A stretch of DNA of 55,176 nt from Gammaproteobacteria bacterium (GTDB lineage Bacteria; Pseudomonadota; Gammaproteobacteria; Steroidobacterales; Rariloculaceae): the NCBI GenBank assembly GCA_022826245.1, contig JAJDVG010000034.1:1-55176 (forward strand), read 5' to 3'. Positions 43,517-52,583 of the stretch are shown in pieces. How positions within the stretch are numbered: the first letter of the stretch is position 1; each line of letters opens with the position of its first letter. A model generated the notes under the pieces. It was not told the DNA's origin, did no database searches, and saw only the letters and a list, made by a program, of their open reading frames with translations. The position numbers were made by a program, and so were the translations under genes.

Positions 43517-43788
43517 GGGGAGTCGCACTACGGGCCGCTTGAAACGCGTGGTCAATTAGTCCAGGCAGGGTCGTCGTTCGCGTTGTCGCGGTGTTGCGGG
43601 GAGTCGTACTACGGGCCGCTTGAAACGCGTGGTCAATACGTCCAGGCAGGGTCGTCGTGCGCGTTGTCGCGGTGTTGCGGGGAGTCGTACTACGGGCCGC
43701 TTGAAACACGCCGTTAATACATCCCTGTAGGCTCCGCGCGCGCATCCCTGCGCGCGAGGGTTTCAAGCGGCCCGTAGTACGACTCCCC
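43517..43788. repeat. 81-bp tandem array ending in a 110-bp inverted-repeat element, copy B
   Basis: Three direct 29-base arms (43517, 43598, 43679), each followed by a 52-base core, give an exact 81-base period. An inverted arm at 43760-43788 closes the last unit into a full 110-bp element (43679-43788). Its two arms are perfectly complementary over 29 bases. The first two cores are nearly identical to each other but only diverged relatives of the last core, which matches cores A and C in reverse orientation. The array fills most of the 379-base gap between the NHL gene and the DUF6152 gene. Confidence 0.9.
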
Positions 43789-43849
43789 TTTGCTTGTCGC
43801 GGTTTGAGCCTCGTGTCGATGGTGCGACCGCAATGCTCCGCAGGGTGGG

Positions 43850-44881
43850 CTACTCGAACTGGAGGTGGCGGCGCGCGGTCTCCGGGTCGCAGGGCAGCTC
43901 GGTGAATTCGTGTTCTGGGATCAGGGTGTAGCCGCCCTCGCGGGTGACGGGCTCGGTGAGGTAGACGGGGTCCTCGACGGTGTATGAGACGCGCTTGACG
44001 TAACCGTCCGGCTCGAGCCAGTAACGTTCCGTGATGCGTTTGCGGTCGCTCGAGTCGATGCCGCGCGTCAGGCCCCAGCGCGTCGGGCTGAAGCCTGTCG
44101 TTTCGACGATGAGGGTGCCGTCGTCCTCGAAGCGGCCGACCGAGTGGCCGAGGATGTTCGGTTCGTGGTCCGCGGGCGGCGCCGAGCCGTCGAGGTGGAT
44201 GGTCCGGGTCAGCGGCGACTGGTCCTTCTCGATGACGATGCGGTCCGCTTCGACGATCCAAAGATGCGTGTAGGGCGAGAGAATCAGCCCCGGTAGGCCC
44301 GTCGTTTCGCAGTCGAACGAGGGGTTGGCGTCGGGATCGAAGGCATCGACCTGTGCCTGACCCGCAGCCGTGACCGGCCAGCCCGTGGGCGGACCGAATC
44401 CGCCGACAAGCGCCTGTCGCAGCGTTCCGATGCGGTTCCAGTGGCCGGAGAAGTCCGTCGAGCCCGCGAGCGGCCGCCGCAGCGGGTTGCCGCCTTCGCT
44501 CTCCGGGATGCGGAACGAGTAGAACGTCTCGCCGTCGGTACGCGTGACGCTGTCGAGCAGCCCGAATTGCCGCTCGGGATCGCGGTTCGGGTTCGCGACA
44601 ACGACGACGCGGTCGCCTGGCGCGAACGTGTCCTCGGTCCAGCCGAAGCGCTTGAGACCCGCGACGGAATGACCCTCGTAGGTCCAGGTCGTCTCGCTGC
44701 CGTCAGCGTTTACGGCGAGCACTTCCATGTAGACGTGGGGGCTGCGCCAGGAAACTTCGGTGACCGTGCCCTCGACCTCGAAGGTCTCGTCGAGCAGGAA
44801 CGGCGCCCGCGAGTGGTGGGCGTGCGCTGCAAACGCGGCGAGGATCAGGAAGCTCGAACAGATAGCGTGTGTCTTGGTCAT
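43850..44881 (-). CDS. Exported DUF6152-type protein
   Basis: A 343-residue periplasmic protein with a short signal ending AAHAHHS. The mature start HHSRAPFLLDETFEVEGTVT and SWRSPHVYMEV is the conserved N-terminal module of DUF6152 proteins, an OB-like fold with a His pair right after cleavage. The second half (about 140-343) includes TDFSGHWNRIGTLRQAL and ETTGFSPTRWGLTRGIDSSD, a segment often fused to this domain. Function unknown. It starts 20 bases after the IorB-like gene on the same strand, so it is probably its co-transcribed accessory, as often seen beside molybdenum or PQQ oxidoreductases. Confidence 0.78.
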   Translation of the reverse strand: MTKTHAICSSFLILAAFAAHAHHSRAPFLLDETFEVEGTVTEVSWRSPHVYMEVLAVNADGSETTWTYEGHSVAGLKRFGWTEDTFAPGDRVVVVANPNRDPERQFGLLDSVTRTDGETFYSFRIPESEGGNPLRRPLAGSTDFSGHWNRIGTLRQALVGGFGPPTGWPVTAAGQAQVDAFDPDANPSFDCETTGLPGLILSPYTHLWIVEADRIVIEKDQSPLTRTIHLDGSAPPADHEPNILGHSVGRFEDDGTLIVETTGFSPTRWGLTRGIDSSDRKRITERYWLEPDGYVKRVSYTVEDPVYLTEPVTREGGYTLIPEHEFTELPCDPETARRHLQFE

Positions 44882-44901
44882 CGTCGTGGTCCCGTCAAGG
44901 T

Positions 44902-47307
44902 TCAGTCCCGGCTCAGATCGTACTGGCTGTAGGGCAGATCGCGAAAACGCCTGCCCGTGATCTGGAAGATCGCGTCGCCGATACCCGACTGAACGGATGT
45001 CGCGCGGTCATGGCCCATGCCGATGAGCCAGTGATCGGTTTCGAAGAAGCGGATGTTGATTTCGGGCGGATCCTCGTCGATACGCGACAGCGAGAACGTG
45101 TCGAAATTCGTTTCGACGATCCGCCCGTCGGCGACCGTGCAGGCCTGGTGCATCGCGTCATTGTAGAACCACGTGATCTGGCCTTCGATCTGCTTCCTGA
45201 CCGAAAGCGGATTGACGAGACCGAAGCCCGTTTCGTGCGCGACATCGACGCGCTCGAGCCGGACGCGGCCGCCCGGACTGATCGAGACCGTGTGCACCAT
45301 CGCGCTGATCGTTGCCGAGCGGCCCGTCTCGGCGCCCCGTTCCTCGAGACCGATCGCGCGCGCCGTGCCCGGAGGTAGCGGCGTGCCCCAGCCCGACATC
45401 TCCGCGGCCATGTCGAGCGCGCGGATCATGTCGTCCCTGTGGGGAATGTCGCTGCGAGCGATGAGTTCGCGACGGTACAGGTAGGGGTCCCGGCCGGCGG
45501 TCCGTGCCAGTTCGTCGATGAACGATTCCCGGTAGAACTCGTGCGCGGCCTGGCTCACGCCGCGGCGCGTACCGACGGGCACGTGGAAATCGGTTTCGTG
45601 GTTCGAGAAGCGGTAGTGCGGGGCGTGGTATCTCGATGCGCCGCCGAAGGATGCGGTCGGCCCGAAGCCGTCGTCCTGCATGGCGATGCGGACTTCGAGC
45701 GCGAGCGGCCAACCGTCCTCGTCGAGTCCCGCCCTGAGCCGCGCCATGCCCATCGCGCGATAGGTCGTGCCGATGAAGTCCTGTTCCCGGGTCCACAACA
45801 TGTGTATCGGCGTGCCTCGATTGGCATTGGCGACCGCGATGGCCTGTTCTGCCTGGGGTCCGTTGCCGTTCCTGCCGAAGCCGCCGCCGAGATGGCACAT
45901 GTGCAGGTAGACCTGCTCCTCGGGGATGCCCGTGATCTGCGACGCGCTGAAGCGCGTTTCCTGGGGACTCTGGTCGCCGATCCAGATGTCGACGCGCTCG
46001 TCCGTTACGAGCACGGTCGCATTGCCGGGCTCCATGCGGGCGCGCGGCAGGTAGGGGGTCGAGTAGGTCGCTTCGACGATCTGCGCCGCGGCGGCGAAGC
46101 CCGCGTCGATATCGCCCTCGTCCACGCGCACGGTCCCGGGGACGGCGAGCGAGTCGAGCAGCGCCTGGCGCATGTTCTCGGTGTTGAACGCGGTGTTGTC
46201 GGGCGGGATCGACCAGTCGATCGGCATCTGGTCGAGCGCGGTCTTTGCCTCGTACCAGGTGTCGGCGACGACCGCTACGCCCCCGCTGAAGATTCGGCCG
46301 CGCGTCAGCGCCGGGTCGGGAATCGGGAGCTGTACGGCCGAGTGCACGCCCGGCAGGTCCCGGATCGCGTCGAATTCGTAGTCGGCGACATCGCCGCCGT
46401 AGACCGGGCAGGCTCTCACGGCGGCCCACTTCATGCCGGGAAGGTTGACGTCGATGGCGTAGACGGTCTCGCCCGTGACCTTCATCGGCACGTCGAGGTT
46501 CTTCTGCTCGGTACCCATGAGCGTCCATTCGCTCGGCGGCTTGATCGAGATCGATTCCGGGTTCGGGTGCGGGGTCCGGGCGGCCCGGGGCGCGACCGCG
46601 CCGTAGGTCGTCGTGCGTCCGCTCGCCGCATGGGTGATGACGCTGTCGCGTGCCGTCAACTCCTGTACGGGTACGTCCCATTCGTTGGCGGCCGCGAGCA
46701 GCAGCCGTTCACGCGCCTCCGCGCCCGCGAGCTGCAGGTAATAACGGCCGTCCTTGACCGAAGCAGCGGCATTGGTCCGCATGCGGCGATAGAGGCTATC
46801 CGGAATGCCGAAGACGCCCGTCCGGGCGCGGTTCCCGAAACCGGGTTCGCCGCCGCCGTCGGGGTCGCGCGCGCCGCCGCCCATAACCTCGAGCGTCCAT
46901 TCCGGCGCCATCTCGCGCGCGTCGCGGTTGGCGGACGCGTACTCCGGTCGCACGCGGCTCCAGTCGCACTGCAGCTCTTCGCAGACCATCATCGCGTTCG
47001 AGGTCCACACTCCCTGGCCAAGCTCGGTCTGGGCGATACGGATCGTCACCGTCTCGTCGGGATCGATGACGATCCAGGCATTGACTTCGGGTGTGTCGGA
47101 GTCCTCGTACCAGACCGCGCCCGAGCGTCGCTGGGCATCCGCGGATCGCGGCGGCAGCCAGAAACCGAGCACGAACGCGCCCTTGGCGGCTGCGGCCATC
47201 GCGAGGAATTCGCGGCGGTCGACGCGCCCATCGCCCGCTTCGCTCGCGCGCATCGGCTCGCGTCGATCGGCAGTCGCGCGGACGGGGCAACCGCCGTTGC
47301 CGGTCAT
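44902..47307 (-). CDS. Molybdopterin-binding oxidoreductase large subunit, IorB-like (xanthine oxidase family)
   Basis: An 801-residue periplasmic catalytic subunit of the isoquinoline 1-oxidoreductase/aldehyde dehydrogenase type. It has a Tat signal [20 protein letters not shown]. Family blocks follow: [20 protein letters not shown] (Moco contact), [40 protein letters not shown], the [15 protein letters not shown] region with the catalytic Glu one helix turn on, and [20 protein letters not shown] 47307 overlaps the stop of the Fe-S subunit gene (ATGA), indicating coupled synthesis of the heterodimer. The substrate is likely an aldehyde or N-heteroaromatic. A cytochrome c electron acceptor, often the third subunit, is not in the window. 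Confidence 0.88.
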   Translation of the reverse strand: MTGNGGCPVRATADRREPMRASEAGDGRVDRREFLAMAAAAKGAFVLGFWLPPRSADAQRRSGAVWYEDSDTPEVNAWIVIDPDETVTIRIAQTELGQGVWTSNAMMVCEELQCDWSRVRPEYASANRDAREMAPEWTLEVMGGGARDPDGGGEPGFGNRARTGVFGIPDSLYRRMRTNAAASVKDGRYYLQLAGAEARERLLLAAANEWDVPVQELTARDSVITHAASGRTTTYGAVAPRAARTPHPNPESISIKPPSEWTLMGTEQKNLDVPMKVTGETVYAIDVNLPGMKWAAVRACPVYGGDVADYEFDAIRDLPGVHSAVQLPIPDPALTRGRIFSGGVAVVADTWYEAKTALDQMPIDWSIPPDNTAFNTENMRQALLDSLAVPGTVRVDEGDIDAGFAAAAQIVEATYSTPYLPRARMEPGNATVLVTDERVDIWIGDQSPQETRFSASQITGIPEEQVYLHMCHLGGGFGRNGNGPQAEQAIAVANANRGTPIHMLWTREQDFIGTTYRAMGMARLRAGLDEDGWPLALEVRIAMQDDGFGPTASFGGASRYHAPHYRFSNHETDFHVPVGTRRGVSQAAHEFYRESFIDELARTAGRDPYLYRRELIARSDIPHRDDMIRALDMAAEMSGWGTPLPPGTARAIGLEERGAETGRSATISAMVHTVSISPGGRVRLERVDVAHETGFGLVNPLSVRKQIEGQITWFYNDAMHQACTVADGRIVETNFDTFSLSRIDEDPPEINIRFFETDHWLIGMGHDRATSVQSGIGDAIFQITGRRFRDLPYSQYDLSRD

Positions 47308-47768
47308 CGCTCCACCCTCATGAGTTCGGCGGCAAGGTGGATCGCCTGCCGGACGCGGTAGTAGGTGCTGCAGCGGCAGGCGTTGGTCACCGAGGCATCG
47401 ATGTCGGCATCCGAAGGCGCGGGGTTGCCGTTCAGAAGCGCCAGCGCGCTCATGATCATGCCGGACTGGCAATAGCCGCACTGCGGCGCATCGAGTTCCT
47501 TCCAGGCGAGCTGTATCGGGTGGCCGCCGTCGGGCGAGACGCCTTCGATGGTCGTGATCGCTCGCCCGGCCGCGGCCTCGGCGGGAACGCTGCAGGAACG
47601 GACCGGTTGGCCATCGATATGTACGGTGCAGGCGCCGCAGGCTCCGATACCGCAACTGAATTTCGTGCCCGTGAGCCCGAGACGGTCGCGGATGACCCAG
47701 AGCAACGGCGTCTGCGGATCGGCGTCGACGCTGTGCGTCACTCCGTTGACTTCGAGGTCGAAGGCCAT
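47304..47768 (-). CDS. [2Fe-2S] subunit of IorAB-type molybdenum oxidoreductase
   Basis: A 154-residue electron-transfer subunit with eight cluster-ligand Cys in two groups. Cys39, 44, 47 and 59 ([16 protein letters not shown] region) form the plant-ferredoxin-type cluster. Cys97, 100, 131 and 133 ([10 protein letters not shown] and NACRCSTY) form the second. That layout matches IorA, CoxS and similar subunits. It has no signal peptide, as expected for co-export with the Tat-bearing large subunit. ATG 47768 follows AGGAG. It starts 67 bases after the DUF305-LVIVD gene, so the four genes to 43850 are probably one transcript. Confidence 0.92.
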   Translation of the reverse strand: MAFDLEVNGVTHSVDADPQTPLLWVIRDRLGLTGTKFSCGIGACGACTVHIDGQPVRSCSVPAEAAAGRAITTIEGVSPDGGHPIQLAWKELDAPQCGYCQSGMIMSALALLNGNPAPSDADIDASVTNACRCSTYYRVRQAIHLAAELMRVER

Positions 47769-47835
47769 CGCTTCATCGGCTCCTGCGGTGCAACGTCGGC
47801 CCGGACCCGCGCGAGGAGTCGACGCGCGCCGGGCG

Positions 47836-50475
47836 CTACAACAGACGCTCGGCGAGCGCTTCGAGCGTGCTCGCAAGTCCCAGCAGACGACCGCGCGACG
47901 CGGTGCTCAGACTTTCCCCGGCAGGCGGCAGGGACTCGGCCAGGCGCGCGAGTTCGTCAGCCGTCGCGGCCGTGTCCTGGCCACTGTCGGCAAGGATCTC
48001 CTCGGCGCGGTCAAGCGCGTCCCTGAGTGCGTCCTCCTCGGCAGCCCCGACGATCCCGCTGCGGGCGAGCTGGTCGAGGTAGGCGTGCGCGACAACCGGT
48101 TCGGCCGGCCAGACATGCTGCCGTTGCTGCTGCGGATTGCTGACCGCATCGGGCGCCCTGAGCGAGGCGGCCGCGATTTCGTTGCTCGTAAGGTACTGGC
48201 TCGGCGTGAGCGCGAATACATCGAAGCCACGGGCGATTTCGGTACCGTAGACATGGCCGCCGTACCAGTACGCCGACCAGTAGCCGCCCATGACGAGCCC
48301 TTCGCCGTTGATGGGGCCGCGATCGAAAAAGGCGATCTCGACGGGGTTCGACGAGTCCGTGAAGTCGATGACCGTGATGCCGCCCTGATACCAGGCCTGG
48401 ACGAAAATGTCGCGGCCGGGAACCGGGACGAGCGAGCCGTTGTGGGCCACGCAGTTTTCCAGATCGGACTGGGGCGCCGGCAACTTGAAGTAGCTGCGAA
48501 ACTGCAGTTCGCGGTCGACGATGTCGTAGATCGCGTTCGCGCCCCAGTTCTGCGGATCCGACGCGCGGCAGCGCGGCCGGCCGCCGCCGCCCCATTCGTC
48601 CGTGAATATGACCTTGTTGCCGTCGTTGTTGAAGGTCGCCGAGTGCCAATAGGCGAAGCCCGTATCGATCACTTCGTGCACGCGGACGGGATTTACGGGA
48701 TCGGAGATGTCCAGAAGTATGCCGTTGCCCGAGCAGGCGCCGGCCGCAAGACCGATGTCCGGGTACGCGGTGATGTCGTGACAGGAATCGGTTTCGCGCG
48801 TCCGCTGTGTGCCTTCGCCGTGGTCGCCGCCTTCCCAGAGTCCTGCGATGACGCCCGAATCGGGATCGGAAAATACATAAGGACGGTTGACGATCTCCGC
48901 CTCGCCCGGGTTTGCGACCGGAATCCGGATGACGTCGATCCGGAACAGCGCCGTCTCGGGATTCTCGAACGGCGATTCGTCCGAGCAGCCCTCGAGTTCG
49001 TCTTCGGGACGCACGCGGTTCGTGCCGGATCCGTATACGTAGATGTTGCCGTCGTCGTCGGGATCGGTCACGACCGTGTGGGTGTGGGATCCGCGGCAGG
49101 TCTGTACCGCGCCGACCTGTCTCGGCAGCCTGAAGTCGCTGACGTCGAAGATCCTGATACCCCGGAAGCGTTCCTCGCTCGCGACGTCCGCCACGCCCTG
49201 CAGACCGCAGTCGAGCCGTCCGCGGGTCTGCTCGACGGACAGGATCAGCAGATCGCCCACGATCGAAACGTCGCCCTGACCGCCCGGGCACACGACCGAA
49301 CTCAGAAGTTCCGGAGCGCGCGGATCGCTGATGTCGTAGGCGTTGAAGCCGTGATAGTTGCCTGCAACGACCACATCGCCGGCGAAAACGAGATCGGTAT
49401 TGCCGAAATTGAGCAGGCTCGGTCGCGGCCCGTCGTCATCCTCGTCGGCTTCGTCGCCGTCGTCGGCCGCCGCTTCCTCGTTGTCGGCGCCGTCGGCAAG
49501 GGCAAGCTCCGCCTCCGCTTCGGCAGCATCGGCGCCGGCTTCTCCCGCAACGGCCGCGTCTTCGTTCGCGGCCGCCTCGACTGCTTCGGCGGCCGGCGGA
49601 GCTTCGGCCTGCGCAGGCTCCTGCGCCTGCTCGCTCTCGCCGTCGCGGCGCCCCCCGCGCCCGGGCATCGGCCGACCTTCGGGATACTCCGGATCGAAGA
49701 AGCCCGCGGGCTTCGGCAGCGACACGAGGAGTGACATGTTGAGCGAGACCTGTTCCGCGTCGTCGAAGCCGGCGGCGAGGTCGACTCTGGGATCGGGCGA
49801 GAATCCCGCCAGCATCGCGTCCATGCGGTCGATCTCGGCGCTCTGGTCGGCGTTGATGTCCGAGGTGAACTGGTAGAGGACCGTATCCTGAGCGGTGCCC
49901 GGTTGCTCGAGGAGGTCATCGACCATTTCGAGCGCGCCCTCGTGATGCTCGATCATGAGTTCGAGAAACAGCGTATCGAACGAAGCGCCATCGGCAGCGG
50001 CAAGCTCCTCCATCTGCTCCGGCGTCGCCATCCCGGGCATGAGTTCGGCATCGTGATGGCGATGCGCGTCGGGCTCGGGGACCTCGAGGTCCCGTTCGCG
50101 CAACCAGTCCTCCATCATCGCGATCTCGTCTTCCTGCGACAGCGCAATGCGCTGCCCGAGCATACGGATCGCCTCGCGCTGCGTGCGCTCAGGCACGAGC
50201 ACCGTCATGTCCAGCGCCTGGGCGTGGTGGCCGATCATGCCCTGCATGAAGCTCACGTCGGCGGCCGTGAATCTGAGGCCCGCGAGATCCGTGGCTTCTT
50301 CAGGGGTGATCAGCCTGCTTTCCTGACCGGGCGCGCCGGGTTGCACGATCGGCGCCTGGGCGGATGCCTGCGCGGCCGCGACAAGCGACGCGGCGGCGAT
50401 GAGCGCCATGCTTGCCGGGCGCAGCGCGATGGGCGGCGCGAAGCGGACTGTTGAATTGGGGCTGTTGTTACTCAT
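47836..50475 (-). CDS. Exported DUF305-LVIVD fusion protein
   Basis: An 879-residue exported protein combining two recognisable modules. Residues about 40-230 are DUF305, with paired His motifs [18 protein letters not shown] and [13 protein letters not shown], which in relatives are linked to metal (copper) binding. An acidic Ala/Glu-rich linker (about 275-345) follows. The long C-terminal part has LVIVD-type beta-propeller repeats ([45 protein letters not shown] and [15 protein letters not shown]). The last 100 residues are helical. The order is unusual but intact. It heads the probable IorAB operon, which suggests a role in cofactor or metal handling for it, but this is inference. Confidence 0.85.
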   Translation of the reverse strand: MSNNSPNSTVRFAPPIALRPASMALIAAASLVAAAQASAQAPIVQPGAPGQESRLITPEEATDLAGLRFTAADVSFMQGMIGHHAQALDMTVLVPERTQREAIRMLGQRIALSQEDEIAMMEDWLRERDLEVPEPDAHRHHDAELMPGMATPEQMEELAAADGASFDTLFLELMIEHHEGALEMVDDLLEQPGTAQDTVLYQFTSDINADQSAEIDRMDAMLAGFSPDPRVDLAAGFDDAEQVSLNMSLLVSLPKPAGFFDPEYPEGRPMPGRGGRRDGESEQAQEPAQAEAPPAAEAVEAAANEDAAVAGEAGADAAEAEAELALADGADNEEAAADDGDEADEDDDGPRPSLLNFGNTDLVFAGDVVVAGNYHGFNAYDISDPRAPELLSSVVCPGGQGDVSIVGDLLILSVEQTRGRLDCGLQGVADVASEERFRGIRIFDVSDFRLPRQVGAVQTCRGSHTHTVVTDPDDDGNIYVYGSGTNRVRPEDELEGCSDESPFENPETALFRIDVIRIPVANPGEAEIVNRPYVFSDPDSGVIAGLWEGGDHGEGTQRTRETDSCHDITAYPDIGLAAGACSGNGILLDISDPVNPVRVHEVIDTGFAYWHSATFNNDGNKVIFTDEWGGGGRPRCRASDPQNWGANAIYDIVDRELQFRSYFKLPAPQSDLENCVAHNGSLVPVPGRDIFVQAWYQGGITVIDFTDSSNPVEIAFFDRGPINGEGLVMGGYWSAYWYGGHVYGTEIARGFDVFALTPSQYLTSNEIAAASLRAPDAVSNPQQQRQHVWPAEPVVAHAYLDQLARSGIVGAAEEDALRDALDRAEEILADSGQDTAATADELARLAESLPPAGESLSTASRGRLLGLASTLEALAERLL

Positions 50476-50691
50476 GGCGGCGGTTGGTCCATGGAAAGCG
50501 AATGAGGTACGGGATGGTTAGCGGGCTCGCGCCCTTTTGGCTTAGTATGCCTCAAGCAAGTCCGGGATAGACAACGTAGCGTCTTGCCGGGCCACACTAT
50601 CCATCCATTCTCGCCGCCGTGTCCGCCGATCGATTGATGCCGCCTCCCGCTTCGATCCCCGCACAGGAGCAGTTCCTGACTCGATAGCACC

Positions 50692-52347
50692 ATGGACGCC
50701 GGCGAACGCGAATCGATCGAATACGACGTCGTTGTCGTCGGTGGCGGTCCAGCCGGACTCGCAACGGCCATTCGCCTGAAACAGCAGGCTGCGGCGGCGT
50801 CGCTCGACGTCGAGGTCTGCGTGCTCGAAAAGGCCGCGGAGATCGGTGCCCACAGCCTGTCCGGTGCCGTGCTCGATGGCCGGGCGCTCGATGAACTGCT
50901 GCCGGGCTGGCAGCCGCAGACCGCATCGTTCGCGACTGCCGTCACGCGCGACGAGTTCCGCCTCCTGCTCGGCGAATCCATGTCGCTGCGGTTGCCGGGC
51001 ATTCTCGTACCGCCGGGCATGCATAACGCGGGGATGCATATCGTGAGCCTCGGCGCGCTCTGCCGCTGGCTCGGCGAGCGGGCGCTCGAGCTTGGCGTCG
51101 ATCTCTTCCCGGGTTTCGCCGCCGCCGAACTGCTCGTCGACGACGACGGCAGCGTCCGCGGAGTCGTGACCGGCGACCGGGGCATCTCGAGAACCGGCGA
51201 GCGCAAGGCGAGCTACGAGCCGGGCATGGCGCTCATGGGCAGGCAGGTCGTGCTCGCGGAAGGCTCGCGCGGTCATCTGGCGAGGCGCCTGATCGAGGAG
51301 CGCGGGCTTGCCAAGGGCTGCGACCCGCAGCACTACGCCATCGGCCTCAAGGAAGTCTGGGAGATCGAGCCTGCCCGTCACGAGCCCGGCAAGGTCGTGC
51401 ACGGCGCCGGCTGGCCGCTGTCGCCGAACGCTTCGGGCGGGTTCTTCTGCTATCACTACGCGGATGCGCAGGTCGCGATCGGGATCATCGCCGATCTCAA
51501 CTACACCAACCCCTGGCTCGATCCCTACGAAGAGTTGCAGCGCCTGAAACGCCATGCGCTGTTTCGCGACATGCTGAGCAACGGGCAGCGCATCGCCTAC
51601 GGCGCGCGCGCGATCACGAAGGGCGGCTTCAACTCCCTGCCGAAGCTCTCCGTGCCCGGTGCGCTCATCGTCGGTTGCGATGCCGGCACGCTGAACTTCG
51701 CCAAGATCAAGGGCATCCACACGGCAATGAAGTCCGGCATGGTCGCGGCGGACACGATCGTCGATGCCTGGCAAGGCCGCGACGAGGCGGCGAGGGAGCT
51801 TGACGGCTACAGGGACCGGCTCATGGCGAGCTGGGTCGGGGACGAGCTGCGCCGCGCCCGCAACGTGCAGTCCGCGCTTCACAAGTGGGGCGTGTTGGCC
51901 GGCAGCGCCTTCGTGTTCGTCGACCAGACGCTGATGCGCGGCAAGGCGCCGTGGACCGTTCGCGATCGCACGCCCGATCACGAGGCGCTCAAGTCCGCCG
52001 CGGATTCGAAACCGATCCGCTACCCGCCGCCCGACGGCGTGCTGAGTTTCGACAAGCTGACATCGGTGTATTTCTCGGGGACCAATCACGAGGAGGATCA
52101 ACCGAGTCACCTGACCTTCAGGGACGAGGCAGTTTCGGTCGAGTACAACCTGCCCGTGTTCGACGCGCCCGAGCAACGCTACTGCCCGGCAAGGGTCTAC
52201 GAGATCGTCCGGGACGACGGCAGGGCGCGCCTGCAGGTCAATGCCCAGAACTGCCTGCACTGCAAGGTCTGCGACATCAAGGACCCACGCCAGAACATCG
52301 TCTGGATACCGCCCGAGGACGGCGGACCGGCCTACACCAACATGTAA
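50692..52347 (+). CDS. Electron transfer flavoprotein-ubiquinone oxidoreductase
   Basis: A 551-residue membrane-associated FAD/[4Fe-4S] enzyme that passes electrons from ETF (fatty acid and amino acid oxidation) to ubiquinone. FAD fold: DVVVVGGGPAGLATAIRLKQ, then CVLEKAAEIGAHSLSGAVL. Quinone/FAD region: GCDAGTLNFAKIKGIHTAM. The C-terminal cluster binds through Cys in QRYCPARVYEIV and NAQNCLHCKVCDIKDP, ending PPEDGGPAYTNM, as in canonical ETF-QO. Length is full. The etfAB genes are not adjacent here. It is transcribed alone, divergent from the DUF305-LVIVD operon, and an inverted-repeat element lies just downstream. Confidence 0.95.
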   Translation: MDAGERESIEYDVVVVGGGPAGLATAIRLKQQAAAASLDVEVCVLEKAAEIGAHSLSGAVLDGRALDELLPGWQPQTASFATAVTRDEFRLLLGESMSLRLPGILVPPGMHNAGMHIVSLGALCRWLGERALELGVDLFPGFAAAELLVDDDGSVRGVVTGDRGISRTGERKASYEPGMALMGRQVVLAEGSRGHLARRLIEERGLAKGCDPQHYAIGLKEVWEIEPARHEPGKVVHGAGWPLSPNASGGFFCYHYADAQVAIGIIADLNYTNPWLDPYEELQRLKRHALFRDMLSNGQRIAYGARAITKGGFNSLPKLSVPGALIVGCDAGTLNFAKIKGIHTAMKSGMVAADTIVDAWQGRDEAARELDGYRDRLMASWVGDELRRARNVQSALHKWGVLAGSAFVFVDQTLMRGKAPWTVRDRTPDHEALKSAADSKPIRYPPPDGVLSFDKLTSVYFSGTNHEEDQPSHLTFRDEAVSVEYNLPVFDAPEQRYCPARVYEIVRDDGRARLQVNAQNCLHCKVCDIKDPRQNIVWIPPEDGGPAYTNM

Positions 52348-52413
52348 CAGCGGACGGGTGTAGCGGTGTAGATGCGGGTACGCAACCGCACCCTTGGCTT
52401 ACCACCAACGCAA

Positions 52414-52557
52414 GGGGAGTTGCACGACCGCTTGCTTGAAACCCACGCGCGCCGGGATGCGCGCGCGGAGCCTACATGGATGTATTCACGGCGTGTTTCA
52501 AGCAAGCGGTCGTGCGACTCCCCGCAACGAAGTCTGCGACCCATGGTGCGACTCCCC
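52414..52557. repeat. 110-bp inverted-repeat element, copy C, plus an extra right end
   Basis: The left arm (52414-52442) and right arm (52495-52523) match in 28 of 29 complementary positions around a 52-base core. The core has a TACAT-GG-ATGTA hairpin and the shared GCGCGC-rich hairpin. GCAA lies directly outside both ends, which could be a 4-bp target duplication. An additional copy of the outermost 12 bases, GTGCGACTCCCC, stands alone at 52546-52557. Element C fills the gap between ETF-QO and the ankyrin gene. Confidence 0.85.
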
Positions 52558-52583
52558 GCACGTGCTACCTCAGCATCGCGCCT

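Noticed and set aside
43517..43788. CRISPR-like array of 29-bp repeats with 52-bp spacers
   Set aside because: The 'spacers' are homologous to each other and to the core of single elements elsewhere. The terminal repeat is inverted, and no cas gene is present.
43371..44261. Minus-strand 296-codon ORF across the repeat array and into the DUF6152 gene
   Set aside because: It runs antisense or out of frame over real genes and owes its length to the 81-bp period being a multiple of three.
45439..47361. Plus-strand 640-codon ORF
   Set aside because: Antisense shadow of the IorB-like gene.
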